Shown here: piece after piece, positions 20,275 to 31,696 of the stretch
Numbering within the stretch: position 1 is the first letter of the stretch
How the letters are laid out: the number at the start of each line of letters is the position of its first letter
Assembly: GCA_013176395.1 (NCBI GenBank)
Contig: JABMLP010000005.1
Location: forward strand, 1,612,001-1,676,000
Reading direction: 5' to 3'
Length of the DNA: 64,000 nucleotides
Source of the DNA: Venturia oleaginea
Taxonomy: Eukaryota > Ascomycota > Dothideomycetes > Venturiales > Venturiaceae
Made by a program: the position numbers and the translations under genes
The notes under the pieces: model-generated
The model's database searches: none
Told to the model about the DNA's origin: nothing
What the model saw: only the letters and a program-made list of their open reading frames with translations

Positions 20275-20958
20275 GGTCTTGGTTCTGTGGAAAGAGGAGG
20301 GAGAAAAAGTAATTCAGTAGAGGGTGAATGTTTCAATTGATTTGAGAGAGTTCTAGATGAGAGAGGTGGACTTTGGCGTATTTATATGTTACTCAGATTG
20401 TTGAAGTTGACGCCAGGGGTAGACAAAGCCAGGCCGGTTTGGGTATTCCTATGAGAATCGATTAATGATGAAAACGAACGAGAGAGGTCACTGTTGCTCT
20501 TTGTGGAAAAACCAAAGGTGTTGCCTGAGAACACAGTTGTCGTTGCGGTACTCACACGCGGGTCTTCGTTTCCGTGCCCGGGCTTTAAATGTCTCGAAAC
20601 CGAAGGTACCGTTTGATTTGAAGTCCCTCAACTCTAGATCAACATCGATAAAATTCCAGTAATTCTAGAATTGGAATTTGCCCGAAATTTTTCAGTATCG
20701 ATCTCTGATTGACTGTGTTAACAAATAACAGAGCGTTGTTGAAGGCAGGGAACCGGACACCTCATTCCATACTTAGCTTGGTGTCGGCACGTGACCCAGA
20801 CAGATGCCGCGTCTTTGAGTAGATACCTAGTGTCCATCATCAACATCGCATGAACATAGAGCTCTAGACACCTCTCTCCACTCCCTCTTCTCTTCTGAAT
20901 CTCTCTGTCCTCGTACCATCTCGCCTCGGAACTTCTCCTTCTTTGCACATCCTCCAAC
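20275..20958. other. Divergent promoter region, RING-CH / proteasome alpha-2
   Basis: 684 bp between two divergent genes. It contains an imperfect palindrome at about 20643-20706 (ATCGATAAAATTCC ... CGAAATTTTTCAGTATCGATCTC) related to the hairpin family in Part 2. No further gene was seen. Confidence 0.5.
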
Positions 20959-22011
20959 ATGGCCGACAGATACTCCTTCTCGCTCACGACCTTCTCGCCC
21001 AGGTAAATAAATCATCTTGAGTAATAGACCATCCGCTGACAGTTTTTACAGTGGCAAGCTCGTGCAGATTGGTACGATTCATCTAATTCTCGCCATCACG
21101 GTCGCCTCGAATGCTTACACCTCTCAGAATATGCCCTCAATGCCGTTAATCAAGGTGTAACCGCGCTGGGAATCAAAGGTCAGTATTTTTAGGCCTATAG
21201 ATTTCATTTACCACTGACATGTCTCATCAGCTACGAACGGTATCGTGCTCGCCACCGAGAAGAAGTCCTCCTCTCCCTTGATAGACGCATCCTCCTCCTC
21301 CAAAATCAGCCTCGTCACCCCAAACATCGGCATGGTCTACTCTGGCATGGGACCAGACTACAGAGTACTGGTTGATAAGGCTCGCAAAGTCACACACACA
21401 AACTACAAGCGCATCTACAATGAGTACCCACCAACGAGGATATTGGTACAGGATGTCGCTCGCGTCATGCAAGAGGCGACTCAATCTGGCGGTGTGCGAC
21501 CATACGGCGTCAGCTTGTTGATTGCTGGTTGGGACGATGGAATTGAGCCTGAGGTTGAAGCCAAGGACGGTGATAAACCAGAGGCTGAGAAGGTCGCCCG
21601 GACAGGAAAGACTGGCGGTATTCTGAAGGGTGGGCCAAGTCTGTACCAGGTCGATCCCAGCGGCAGTTACTTCCCATGGAAAGCCACTGCTATTGGCAAG
21701 AGTGCAACCAGCGCAAAGACGTTCTTGGAGAAGCGTTATACTGAAGGCTTAGAGCTCGAAGATGCGATACACATTGCACTACTCACACTGAAGGAGACCA
21801 TTGAAGGCGAGATGAACGGAGAGACTGTTGAAATTGGTAAGTCGAGGACAATCGGAGCATCATATGTTAGCCAAACTAATCTCTGATAACAGGCATCGTT
21901 GGACCTCCAGAGGAGCGGCTACTTGGATATGAGGGCGTAGAAGGAGCTGTTGGCCCCAGGTTCAGAAAATTGACACCACAGGAAGTCGAGGATTACCTGA
22001 CCAATCTATGA
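20959..22011 (+). CDS. pre8: 20S proteasome subunit alpha-2
   Basis: Five exons (20959-21002, 21052-21071, 21128-21178, 21231-21836, 21893-22011), 279 residues. It opens with [28 protein letters not shown], the N-terminal alpha-subunit signature that gates the 20S core. YGVSLLIAGWD and YQVDPSGSYFPWKATAIGK are the alpha-2 hallmarks. Between them sits an extra charged loop of about 30 residues (EVEAKDGDKPEAEK...), which makes the protein longer than yeast Pre8; I recall similar loops in filamentous fungi. Exon 2 is only 20 nt. The product is a structural ring subunit of the proteasome in nucleus and cytoplasm and is not catalytic. Confidence 0.95.
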
Positions 22012-22693
22012 GCGAGATAAGACCTTTGGATCTTCGATTCGAATAACTTTTTCGCATGCAAGACTTCCTACACTGTAGCTTCCATCTGTTGCCATAGATT
22101 TTGGTCAAAGTGAGCGTGGCCAGGCGTCTGGAGCCAGGCAAAACTAGAAATGGCCGAGTAAATGAATATTAGCCAGCATCAACATATACAAATGGAAGCG
22201 GTGGACACTCTCCCTTGTATGTACGCTCGTCAATCATGCGTGCTGAAAACTCGTAAGAACAAAATGGGTACACCTCGATCTCAACAGTCAGAAGAATATA
22301 CTCCCAGCAATGCGTGAGCAGAGAGGCTACCCTAGTTACTTTAATACGAAGAAAGGCTCCACATCTTCGGTCGTCTAAATCAGTCAGATTTGGCCGTCTG
22401 TAATCGCTGTGATTGTGCTATTTTGAAAAAAAATTATTGTGTATGGACGCCAATCTACCATAATCCTGATATTGACGATGCCGAGTATCCCCAATGCCAC
22501 GTTGAATCGTGAAGCATACGCGACAATAGTGAGCTGCGAGGTTGCCCCTCGATCCGTGTGCCTCTCATTTGATACACAACTTTGAGATCGACAACTTCCC
22601 ACACTTTCTCTATCGCATCGTTCCATCAACAACGCTCACCTCCACACATACCACCCGTGAGAGCCAACGCGTCTAATTGCCGTGGTCGTGATC
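22012..22693. other. Intergenic, proteasome alpha-2 to Dicer
   Basis: 682 bp containing the terminator side of the proteasome gene and the promoter of the Dicer gene. No other gene or clear regulatory motif was recognised. Confidence 0.5.
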
Positions 22694-25600
22694 ATGACCG
22701 ATGGCGGCGTCACTTCTGTTGATGGCCAGGGGTATATATTACGGAGCTACCAGGTGGAAATGGTGGATGCGTCCCTCAAGCACAATATCATCGTGGCGGT
22801 AATCATTTCCATCTAAGTCTCAAATTCGATAAAAGCTAACCTTGCTAATACAAGATGGATACGGGTAGTGGCAAAACCGCAATGTCAGTCCTTGTCTATG
22901 ACCGCCATACGAGAGAATTGCCTAACGATATGTTCTATCAGAGCTGTCGCTCGCGCTGAAGCTGCTCTTGAAGTCGCAGAAGAGAATGAAGTATGGCTGG
23001 ATTTCTTGACCTCGTCCTTGTTTCATCTCTAATCCCGTGCAGATATGCTGGCTTTTGTCGCCCACTATAGCCCTATGCAGGCAGCACAAGACAGTCTTTG
23101 AAAAATACCTGTCTCGTTATCAGTCTCGACTTCTCGTAGGCAGCGAAGGAGTAGAAAGATGGACAGACCAGTCGACGTGGGATGAAGCCCTCCTAAACCA
23201 GAAAATCGTAATATCCACCGAAGCAGTGCTCCTCGATGCACTGGGACATGCGTTTGTAAAGATGAGCAACATCGCTTTGCTCATAATCGACGAAGGTACG
23301 TTTCGCCCCTCAATATCTAGCACCACAGTGGAGTCTTTGATACATGTCCCCTTATCTCGAAACAGCGTCCTTTAACTTCACGGACGTCGTTGTCGCTGAA
23401 ATGCTGGCAGTTTCATTTCGAAAACGCCAGCATTTTTGGGGGCTCGATTCTTGGGACAAGCATTGCAGAACATTGTGAGTCGAATTTCCACAATCTTGAG
23501 GCTGATTATCACATGAAGCCCATCGGTGTACCAAGAACCATCCGAGTGTTCGCATCATGCAAGAGCACTACTTCCAACTTCCGTTGTCCGAGCGACCCAT
23601 GATATTGGGACTGACTGCAAGCCCGGAACCCATTGCAGTGCTTGAAGCTAATCTCAACTCACGGGTCATCACGCCAGCGCAGACCCGCACGGAGCTCTCG
23701 AAACATGTCCATCGGCCACTTCTCGCAAATCTGGCATATTCTTCGGGGATCAGCGATCACCCTGCCGTCTTGCGATTGCTTTCGGCTATTTGCAGGACTT
23801 ACAATTTCAATCAAGATCCGTACATTCTCAGCATTAGAGATCAGGTGGCCCAGGATCGCGCAATTATGAAAAGGAGAACCTATTGCCTGGAACAACTGGT
23901 AAAGTTGCAGACCAGCGCTTTACACATCTGCGAAGAAATCGGAAACTCAGCTGCCGCCTGGTTCATTCGGGCGTGCGTCTCACGATATCTTAGAACGATC
24001 AAGAAGCACTCTGAACAGCTTGCCACTTGGTTAGACAGTGAAAAGCTACACCTTGCCCAATTGCTACAGAAACTGAGCCCACCCACTCAAGATTTTGCCA
24101 CTGTCCCGATGCAGCACGACCAAGCAAACAATAGGCAACATTCTCCAAAGGCAGAAAGCCTAATCAAGCTGTTACTTGATGAATGGCGTGAAGACTTTAC
24201 CGGAATAATATTTGTCCAGGAGCGTGCCCAAGTGGTTGCAATGACAGAACTCCTCTCTACACATCCCTTGGTTGGCCCAAAATTCTGCGTCCGAGGAGTT
24301 GTTGGTGAATCGAATTCGTCTCACAAAAAGAAGAACATCACTGAATTGATGGAGCCCAAAGCGCAACAGTCAGCTCTGGCTGATTTTCGCAGCGGCGTGG
24401 TAAATGTCCTCGTATGCACCAACTCTTTGCAAGAAGGTATTGACATACCCAACTGCCATTTAGTGGTATGTTTTGATCCTCCGCCAAATCTTGTTGCCTT
24501 CGTTCAACGTCGAGGTCGAGCGAGGAAAAGGCAATCCAAATACGTCATTTTTCATCTTGAGGAAGAGTTGAAGGACAAGAATTGGGCTACATTGGAGGAA
24601 AGGTTGGAACGGGCTTATCAGGATGAATGCCGAATAAGTGTAGAAAACGCACTTTTGGAGAAACAAGAAGACGGCCAAAACCGATCTTTTAGGGTAGCAA
24701 CCACGGGGTATGTACCTATCTTCTAAACTATTGTGTGCCAGCTAACGGGAGCAGGGCCTTACTGAACTTGGTATGTTTGTTGCGCATGCTCTTCGGAGAT
24801 TCCGAAAGAGCTGAGTGTTGTAGAGAAACCTGCAGTGTTATCTATGAGCATCCGAAACACAGAAGACATCCAGAAAATAAGGCTAACTTGTCTAGGAAAA
24901 CTCTGTAGCTCACCTCTACCATTTCTGTAGCACTTTGAACGCCGGAGGATACGTCGATCCACGGCCTCAAATAGCTTTCCATCCTCACGGCCTAGAAGAA
25001 GTGGTCGCAAATATCACCCTGCCCCTCTGCGTCGTTCCATCACTACGATTTGCAAAAAGTTCAAAACCATATCTTACAGAAAAAACGGCGAAAAAAGACG
25101 CTGCATTTGAGGCATATCTCTCGCTATACAGGGCAGGCTTGCTGAATGACAACCTCCTCCCTCTAAAGACTTCGTCGGAAGAGGAAACATCTATGGACAC
25201 CAAAATCTCGTTTCGAGAAGGTCCTTCCAGATTCGATCCATGGCCAGCTGTCGCAAAACAACTCAATACACCCTTGAAGATAATGTCCAAGTTTCTGATC
25301 ACTGTCTCCGGCGGAGGAAAGGTTCTCAGCATGACAATGTACTCCCCAGAGATGCCTGTCCCGTCGGACTTTGACCTCTACTGGAACCAATCTACTCACT
25401 ATCGAGTGTCTGTGGAGCATCAAGGTACTTGCCAATTTGACAAAAAGAGGACCGAAGCTGCAAGAATAATTACAAAGAAGATTCTTCATTCAGCATACGG
25501 AAGCCGTATGTCTGCAGTGTATGATGATTTCTTGACCTATTTTCTTCCGGTCTCTTATAATGAATCCTCAATACAGAAAAATGCGTGGACGCAAACACCA

Positions 25601-27657
25601 ACTCAACACTGGCTCCGATCGTTTGAACTGGATGGAAAAGACTTAGGCATAGTCATACTCGGAGACGTGAAACACCTTTTCACAAGATTCGCCTCTCAAG
25701 ACAAAGAGCAGCCGATCGACACCGATGGCACAACGATTGGTCCCAATGTAATCGTTTCCAGGTATCCAAAAAGACGAGATTTGTAAGTAAGATACATGCC
25801 TGGACTACAGTGCGACCGTCATTTCAGCTCCCTGCCCTCATACAGATCTTGAGCAACGCTCTAGCTTTGAAGTCTCTCAATGCCATAGAGGTATTGAAGA
25901 ATTCTTGACAGTTTCAAAGCTTAGCTTGTGAGGAATTCTTCAATATCGATCTTGGACTAATGAACGGGAAATATGCATATGGAAGGGCACTAGATTGGCG
26001 GTCTCAAGTCCTAACTTCAATCCGAAATAAATGTAACCAGCATTTCAGCCTCCACGCAGTGCAAGGATCAGACTTCGCAAATGCCTATACCACCGAAATC
26101 ATGGTCCCTTTCGGTGACTGCAAATTCAGCGATCTTCCTGGCTCGGTCGCAGTCTTATCACTCTTCCTTCCTTCGATCCTGCGCCGATTTGAACTTGCCA
26201 TGGTTGCACAAGAACTCAACTCCACGCTGCTCAAATCAGTTGGATTTTGGAATATCGGTCTTGTGCAACGTGCAATAACTCACAACTCAGCTTGCGAGGA
26301 GGAGAATTATCAGCGACTAGAATTCCTTGGCGATTGTATCCTCAAGCTGTTCACCTCTGCTCAACTTATGATCGATCATCCCAATTGGCCTGAAGGATAT
26401 CTTACCACGGAGAAAGGTCGCCGAGTCAGCAACACAGCGCTGGATGCAATCACTCGACGTATTGGTCTCGACAAATTCATTATTACAGATGCTTTTACTG
26501 GAGCCAAGTGGCGGCCTCTTTACGTTCATGAGATCCTCAAGCGCGAGCCACAGCCAGAGGTTTCTAGGTCCAGCAAAATGCTGGCAGACGTCATTGAATC
26601 CTTGTTAGGTGCTGCATATCTTGACGATGGGATGGACGCCTCTCTTCGAGCCATGAAAGTTTTCTTTCCGAACGATCGATGGCTGAAATTGGAGGATACT
26701 GCACGCCACCTCAATTCTGTGGCAACAGAGATCGAGGGGCTTGAACCACACTTGAAAGGACTGGAGGTACTTCTGGGGTACAATTTCAGGAGTTCAAGAT
26801 TATTGCTCGAAGCAGTCACCCATCCATCATTTCAATCACACGACTCGGCATCAACCATGTCTTACCCGCGGATGGAATTTTTAGGAGATGCAGTCCTCGA
26901 CTTCTTGGTTGTAAGACGCTTGTTCCCGTACTCGCCTGAACTATCACATGATGAGATGCATATGCTGCGCACCGCATTGGTTAATGAGTACATCTTGGGT
27001 TATCTCTGTATGACACATTCAGTCGTTGAAAGTCGTCATAACCCAATTTTGGACGAGGTGACGGGGATCGTTACCATCGAGAAAACAACTGTCCAAAAAT
27101 GGATATGGCAGTATATGCGCTTCTCGGGGGAGGCAATATCGGACGCTCAAATATCTGCCATGAAACGGTTTAGCGAGTTTTCCCACTCACTAAAAGTCGA
27201 GCTGGAGTCAAGCGTGTATCCGTGGGCAACCCTAACCAATTTTGCGCCAGATAAGTTCTTTTCTGACCTCATCGAGAGCTCGCTCGGAGCCATCTTCATT
27301 GACAGCTGTGGTTCTTTCTCCGCATGCGACGCATTGCTCCGCGATCTTGGCCTTTGGAAATTGCTCGATCGATTTCTTGCAAATCAAGTCGACTGTCTCC
27401 ATCCAAAGATCAAGCTAGGAATGTTAGCAGATAAAAAAAAGGTGAACTATGGTGCGCCCAGGATTGCAAACGGAAAGTACTTTTGCACCGTCGAAGTCGG
27501 AGACAGGCAGGTTGGAGAAGAAGTATGTGCGAGATCTAGGCTAGCTGCTGAGGTTAAGCTGGCAGTTCGAGCTTGCAAGATCCTAGAAAGCGGGGACTTT
27601 GGAGAGGAGTCGATGGAAGTCGATGGCCAAAGCTTGAGCAAAGCACATCCATTTTAA
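22694..27657 (+). CDS. dcl2: Dicer-like protein 2 (RNA silencing)
   Basis: Eight exons: 22694-22798, 22855-22883, 22942-22990, 23043-23295, 23519-24707, 24755-24770, 24896-25782 and 25920-27657; 1421 residues, the usual size for fungal Dcl2. Domains: DExH helicase with Walker A MDTGSGKT (residues about 36-43) and DEAH completed across intron 4; helicase-C TNSLQEGIDIP and QRRGRARKR (about 440-480); Dicer dimerisation domain (about 545-640); no clear PAZ; RNase IIIa RLEFLGDCILK (about 970) with partner acids LADVIES; RNase IIIb RMEFLGDAVLD (about 1157) with SDLIES; C-terminal dsRBD-like tail. Both RNase III sites keep all four acids, so it should be active. It cuts dsRNA into siRNAs, and in fungi is the main antiviral and transposon-directed Dicer. 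Intron 4 (223 nt) is far longer than most others and holds a hairpin. Exon 6 is just 16 nt. Confidence 0.9.
23296..23518 (+). other. Long intron 4 of dcl2 with hairpin
   Basis: The GT donor follows GACGAAG and the AG acceptor precedes CCCATCGG, so the DEAH motif is assembled across it. The intron can be read for about 100 nt as if coding (ASFNFTDVVVAEML...) but meets a stop, and joining at 23518 gives the family consensus instead. It contains perfect 10-bp arms AAATGCTGGC / GCCAGCATTT at 23399-23408 and 23426-23435. Confidence 0.75.
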
Positions 27658-28723
27658 GATCGAGACTGCAAGGACTCTGGCGAATTGTAGGTCGTTAGTA
27701 GTCTTCGGATGAGCCGAAGCTATAGCTTTCGGAGTCCACCTGGTAGACGCTGATATCGTGAAGCATTTGACGATTGAAATTTCTGGCTAGAGTAAATAGA
27801 GAGTTCTCTTGGTACGTTGGACATATTGAGCTGGCATTGATGCCTTCCAAACATGATCCTATTGAAAAGCACCACACACACCTCAATGTCATGTGGGAAG
27901 CTAGATGGAGTTGCCAGCCGGACTCCTTCCAAATCAGCGATTATTCACGCCAAGACCATTGAAGGAGTTCAAGGAGTCACCCAAGGCTGGCAAACCGTCC
28001 AATCCGAAGTCTTCAGTTTTTTCTCCTCGCCGTTGCAACAGACCCCGTACCTGGCGATTAGGGCCCTTTTGATAAGACACTAAGAACAACAAAAGGCGGT
28101 AAGCGGTTAATACTAGCAAGGTTTAAACGAAAACGACGGTCGTTGTAGAGAATCTTAGGCTTACCGATGTTTTCTCTTTGTTATACTGAGCCAGATTGCC
28201 GTTTATATCGCTGCGACGACAACAAGTTGTCGTACCGGTGTTTTCCCAGGCTGCGTTATTCATGGGGTTACAGCAGCCGCGTTCAGCAGGATCCGGAAGG
28301 GGCTGGGCGGCTGTCAGAAGACTGCAAGTTTTTAACTCAAGGAACTAGGAATAATTATTTAAGGTCCTTAGTAGAGAAGGTACCCTAAGGCAAAACCGGT
28401 GAACCGCATTTTCTAGTCAGTCTAGAGAACGCCGAATCAGGCTCAGAGATAGGGTGTCTTTATGTAGATGTTTTTAGCCACGGATTCTGGATATATTGTT
28501 CTCTCGAAGTAATAGAGGTTTTCAAAGTTAGGGAGAATAAAGTAATGGAGCTTTTGATGTTAATGAGAACAAACTGTACGTCGACTTGACATGTTTTATT
28601 GGAGGGCCAAGATAACACGTCGTTCTGTCGATTATACCCCCACAAACTTCTCCTTCCTGCTATCGTCAAAATTCGCGTCATCCGGGCAATGCTAAAAACG
28701 GGATGTATATTGAAGCCTTTGAG

Positions 28724-29330
28724 CTAATTTTTTAAGCCAATAAGTGAGGTTGTATTAAGTAGATTTTGAGTACTTTTGGAGCAATTCTTACAGGGGTGGT
28801 AGAATCGCCATCTACGAGGCTCACAAAAATTGCATGAAGTTCGAGAAACGCTCGGTTCTACACGGCAGCTTCGCCCGAGCTTATACTGGGTAATGTACAT
28901 ACCGTTCTTAGCATTGCCCGGATACCGCGAGTTTTTATACCAATCAAACTCGTTGAAATCGTCCTGGGGCGCGCCGGAAATGTTTAGGGACAGCGGCTCG
29001 GGAGTTCTAAATATAAAATTAGTGCAGGACTGCCGCACAAGTCTGAGGGTTTCGATCTCGAATTGTTCCTCTCCACAAATGGTGAGCTTTTTTCCCAAGT
29101 CGATCTTGCAGATGGGGGTAGGAGGTTAGATGGCACAATTTCATCCTCAAGACCGAAGGGAGGCAGACTCAGGGGGTCTGTAGCCCATACAAATAACCAA
29201 ACAATCGCCCTCCTCCTTGGTACAAAGAAGTCTTCAAGAGAGTTTCGTGTCCCGCCCCAAGCTGGTTCATGTATCCTCGAACTCGAGGCGTAGGAGTACT
29301 AGGAGGGCAGAAATCTTGCAGTAGCGACAG
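28724..29330 (-). pseudogene. Decayed protein-coding remnant, family unknown
   Basis: Minus-strand coding-like sequence can be followed in two frames. RRRAIVWLFVWATDPLSL...FGLEDEIVPSNLL comes first (about 29252-29130). After a frame change, KKLTICGEEQFEIETLRLVRQ...DDFNEFDWYKNSRY continues to FYHPCKNCSKS (about 29098-28724). The two halves join only by shifting frame, and there is no start codon, so I call it a pseudogene. I do not recognise the family. The Cys-rich end might be a metal-binding site. Confidence 0.3.
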
Positions 29331-29755
29331 GATTAGAAGGCACTACAGCCTCACCGGCTACGATCAGCTAATATGGGAAACTCGGATATGACGTTGGCGT
29401 ATGTCTTGCAAGCGTGTGCGTGTACAGTGAGACGGCATCCGGGCTATGTAAGCGGCGGCGGTGTGCGAAGGGGAGGGGAGGTGATGGATTACGACGGAGC
29501 CCTAATCTGTTTTCGGATATAATTGGTGAAGAAGGCAGCAGGTGGACAGGAAGATACTTGGGGTCTTGGGTGTCTGCCGTTGATTAAAATAGCGTGGAAA
29601 TCGAAGCCGGGAAGCGCCTACGCCGTGACTCCCGCTGCGTGGGACCTTTTTCCATTTCCGATTTATTGCAGAGGCTGACATGATGACGATCAAGAACGTT
29701 CGATCGCACCTTCACATGCTGACTCTAGCTGCCTTTCGCTTTGGTGTACTATGTA

Positions 29756-29839
29756 TTCATCCTAACAATCTATTCAGCCTCAGCAGCGCACTATAGATCT
29801 ATAGTGCGCTGCTGAGGCTGAATAGATTGTTAGGATGAA
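29756..29839. repeat. Perfect 84-bp palindrome without spacer
   Basis: Two 42-bp arms meet at AGA|TCT (centre between 29797 and 29798) with no mismatch and no loop. The flanks on both sides are unrelated to each other, so the symmetry ends exactly at 29756 and 29839. No coding was seen. Confidence 0.95.
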
Positions 29840-30205
29840 CACAGACGCAGCGAACATGCGAACTCCTGCATCTAAGAACAATACACCACAGTATGGGTAG
29901 CCTGATCGTGGTTGGCGTTGAGGACTGCGCTTCTTGATCGCGTTTCAAACAATACCAGGGACTTTGATCTTTGATTTTCCATTTGCTACATTCATACAAG
30001 GCTAACAAGGCCAAACCTTGAACAGATCTTACAGGCTCATCCGAGAATGCCGTCAGGTTGTGCTCAGCCTAGTGGTGAAAAACAGGTCGCCATATTATTT
30101 ATTCAACCACCGCCCTGGACTCTCTTCCCCGCCAAATCTTCAATATTTCTTTTCCCAGAAGAATATTCCCATACCATTGGTGATTCTCCGTACAACACGC
30201 ACAGA

Positions 30206-31696
30206 ATGTTCAACTCTCCTCACACATTTTTCCATGACGAAAGCCCACCCGCATCGCCGACGCCGACCTGCCATTTTTCTCCAGCGCCACTAAAACACAA
30301 CGCCGAGAGATCAGAGCATACAAGACTGAGCAGCCTTGCAAGACCGAAGCCGCATCCACTCCCTTTTTCGTATGAGTATATCTTCGAAGACGGAAAGTTA
30401 GCCGGTCTGGCTGAATATCATCCTGATCAAGATTTCCTGCACTATAGTTCCTCAAGAGGGTCGTCAACAACCAATTCTAGAAACCCTTCTACTCGTTCGT
30501 CGACCGATACCAGATATTCCCATAACAGCGAGCATTCTCATACACCGCCTTCACCAAGGGTAACTGATAAAATAAAGAGAGCTTTATCCCTTTCAAGGAC
30601 GAGAGGTCAAAGAAGGAGATCAATTGATGAGAGAAGGATACCATCGCCCACTCTTAAACCTCAGCGTACTGGGCTCGAATTCCTGACGTCAGCTATACCA
30701 GCGGAGCCAATAACACCGACAAAGAGGAATATTCCTTACCTGCCGCTTGAGTCGCCCCGTGGTGCGCCGCCTACCCCTACAAGACAGAGCAAATTGACTG
30801 AGGCTCCCAAGCTCTCTTCGGGCTCTATCCCACCACTTTTTTTTGAATCACCTCGCGAGGCACCGAAGCCTCCACCAGAGCCGATTGTAGTTCACAAGTT
30901 CGAGCTGAAGAGGAAGGATTCAAAGAGAAGGGAGGCTAAGCACAATGAACTCGGAAGTACACGAACCGATAGACCGTCGATCTCGGCAGAAGAAATGGAG
31001 AAGTCTTATGAGGGACCAAAACGACCTACGCCTGTCAACCCAGCCTTGGAGCGGGCCTCTACCGAGCCGACGATGTCCGGCGCCTCGCAAATCAACAAAG
31101 TCGTTGCAAGACCACCATTACGGCGCAAGACGTCTAAGTTCGTCGAACATTTTGACGATAAATCCACCAAGGTCGAAGCTGAGAAAAATAGTGCCGGAAG
31201 AAAACCAATATCTTCAACACGGCCTGAGCTGCTGAATGCACCTCAACAACAATGCAGCCCGAAGCATCCTCTTCGACGTTCACAGACTGTGGCAAGACGG
31301 CCTGAGCTTCCTAAAGCACCTAAACAACAATGCAGACCGAGGCATCCTCTTCGACGTTCACAGACTGTGGCAAGACGGGACCCGAACTATACCCACCCCG
31401 AATGGCCAAGTTTCTGCAACGCATCTCCCACAAAGTCTTCAAGTACACCGCCAGCACGAACCGTCCCAAAATATGGGCTTGGCCCACACACCCAGGCACT
31501 TCCTACGCACATGGGGAGAAAGCGCTCAGCCTCCAAAATGAAGGCTACTGAGTCGACGCAGCCGACCAGCACAAGCTTGAAGCGTGCAACTTCGAGGCCA
31601 CGGACAATATATGCTGATGTATGCATGGCGGAGGTGAAACCCACTTTGATGAGCCCGGTTGTTGCAAGCGGGCATGCTAGAATGATCGGCTGTTGA
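30206..31696 (+). CDS. Disordered Ser/Pro/Arg-rich protein, function unknown
   Basis: A single-exon frame. I prefer the ATG at 30206 (MFNSPHTFFHDESPPASP) over the first ATG at 30047, because the extra 53 residues look unstructured and lack any signal. The protein is low in hydrophobics and rich in S, P, R and T. It has one more ordered stretch (SYEYIFEDGKLAGLAEYHPDQDFLHY) and many basic S/T-P sites, as in phosphoregulated scaffold or cytoskeletal proteins. A 26-residue unit ending HPLRRSQTVARR is tandemly duplicated (31221-31376). I recognise no family. Function is open; the start is uncertain. Confidence 0.55.
   Translation: MFNSPHTFFHDESPPASPTPTCHFSPAPLKHNAERSEHTRLSSLARPKPHPLPFSYEYIFEDGKLAGLAEYHPDQDFLHYSSSRGSSTTNSRNPSTRSSTDTRYSHNSEHSHTPPSPRVTDKIKRALSLSRTRGQRRRSIDERRIPSPTLKPQRTGLEFLTSAIPAEPITPTKRNIPYLPLESPRGAPPTPTRQSKLTEAPKLSSGSIPPLFFESPREAPKPPPEPIVVHKFELKRKDSKRREAKHNELGSTRTDRPSISAEEMEKSYEGPKRPTPVNPALERASTEPTMSGASQINKVVARPPLRRKTSKFVEHFDDKSTKVEAEKNSAGRKPISSTRPELLNAPQQQCSPKHPLRRSQTVARRPELPKAPKQQCRPRHPLRRSQTVARRDPNYTHPEWPSFCNASPTKSSSTPPARTVPKYGLGPHTQALPTHMGRKRSASKMKATESTQPTSTSLKRATSRPRTIYADVCMAEVKPTLMSPVVASGHARMIGC
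31221..31376 (+). repeat. Tandem duplication of a 78-bp coding unit
   Basis: Two in-frame copies of 78 bp (26 residues each, PEL..AP.QQC.P.HPLRRSQTVARR) with few differences, so the duplication is recent or under selection. Confidence 0.85.

Larger units (their letters stand above)
27658..30046. other. Gene-poor 2.4-kb region right of dcl2
   Basis: No intact gene is recognisable. It holds an imperfect inverted repeat at 27911-27932 / 27969-27993, a half-copy of the hairpin arm at 27777-27787, a decayed minus-strand coding region (about 28724-29330) and a perfect 84-bp palindrome (29756-29839). Base composition and broken frames suggest old mobile or relic DNA, but no transposon domain was found. 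Confidence 0.5.

Noticed and set aside
23366..23480. Continuation of dcl2 coding through ASFNFTDVVVAEML
   Set aside because: It runs into a stop and loses DEAH. Joining 23295 to 23519 restores DEAHRC and HPSVRIMQEHYF.
27911..27993. TTGCCAGCC...GGCTGGCAA inverted repeat as another hairpin-family copy
   Set aside because: Arms have the opposite order (GCCAG outside, CTGGC inside), a 36-nt spacer and a gap in the stem; probably unrelated.
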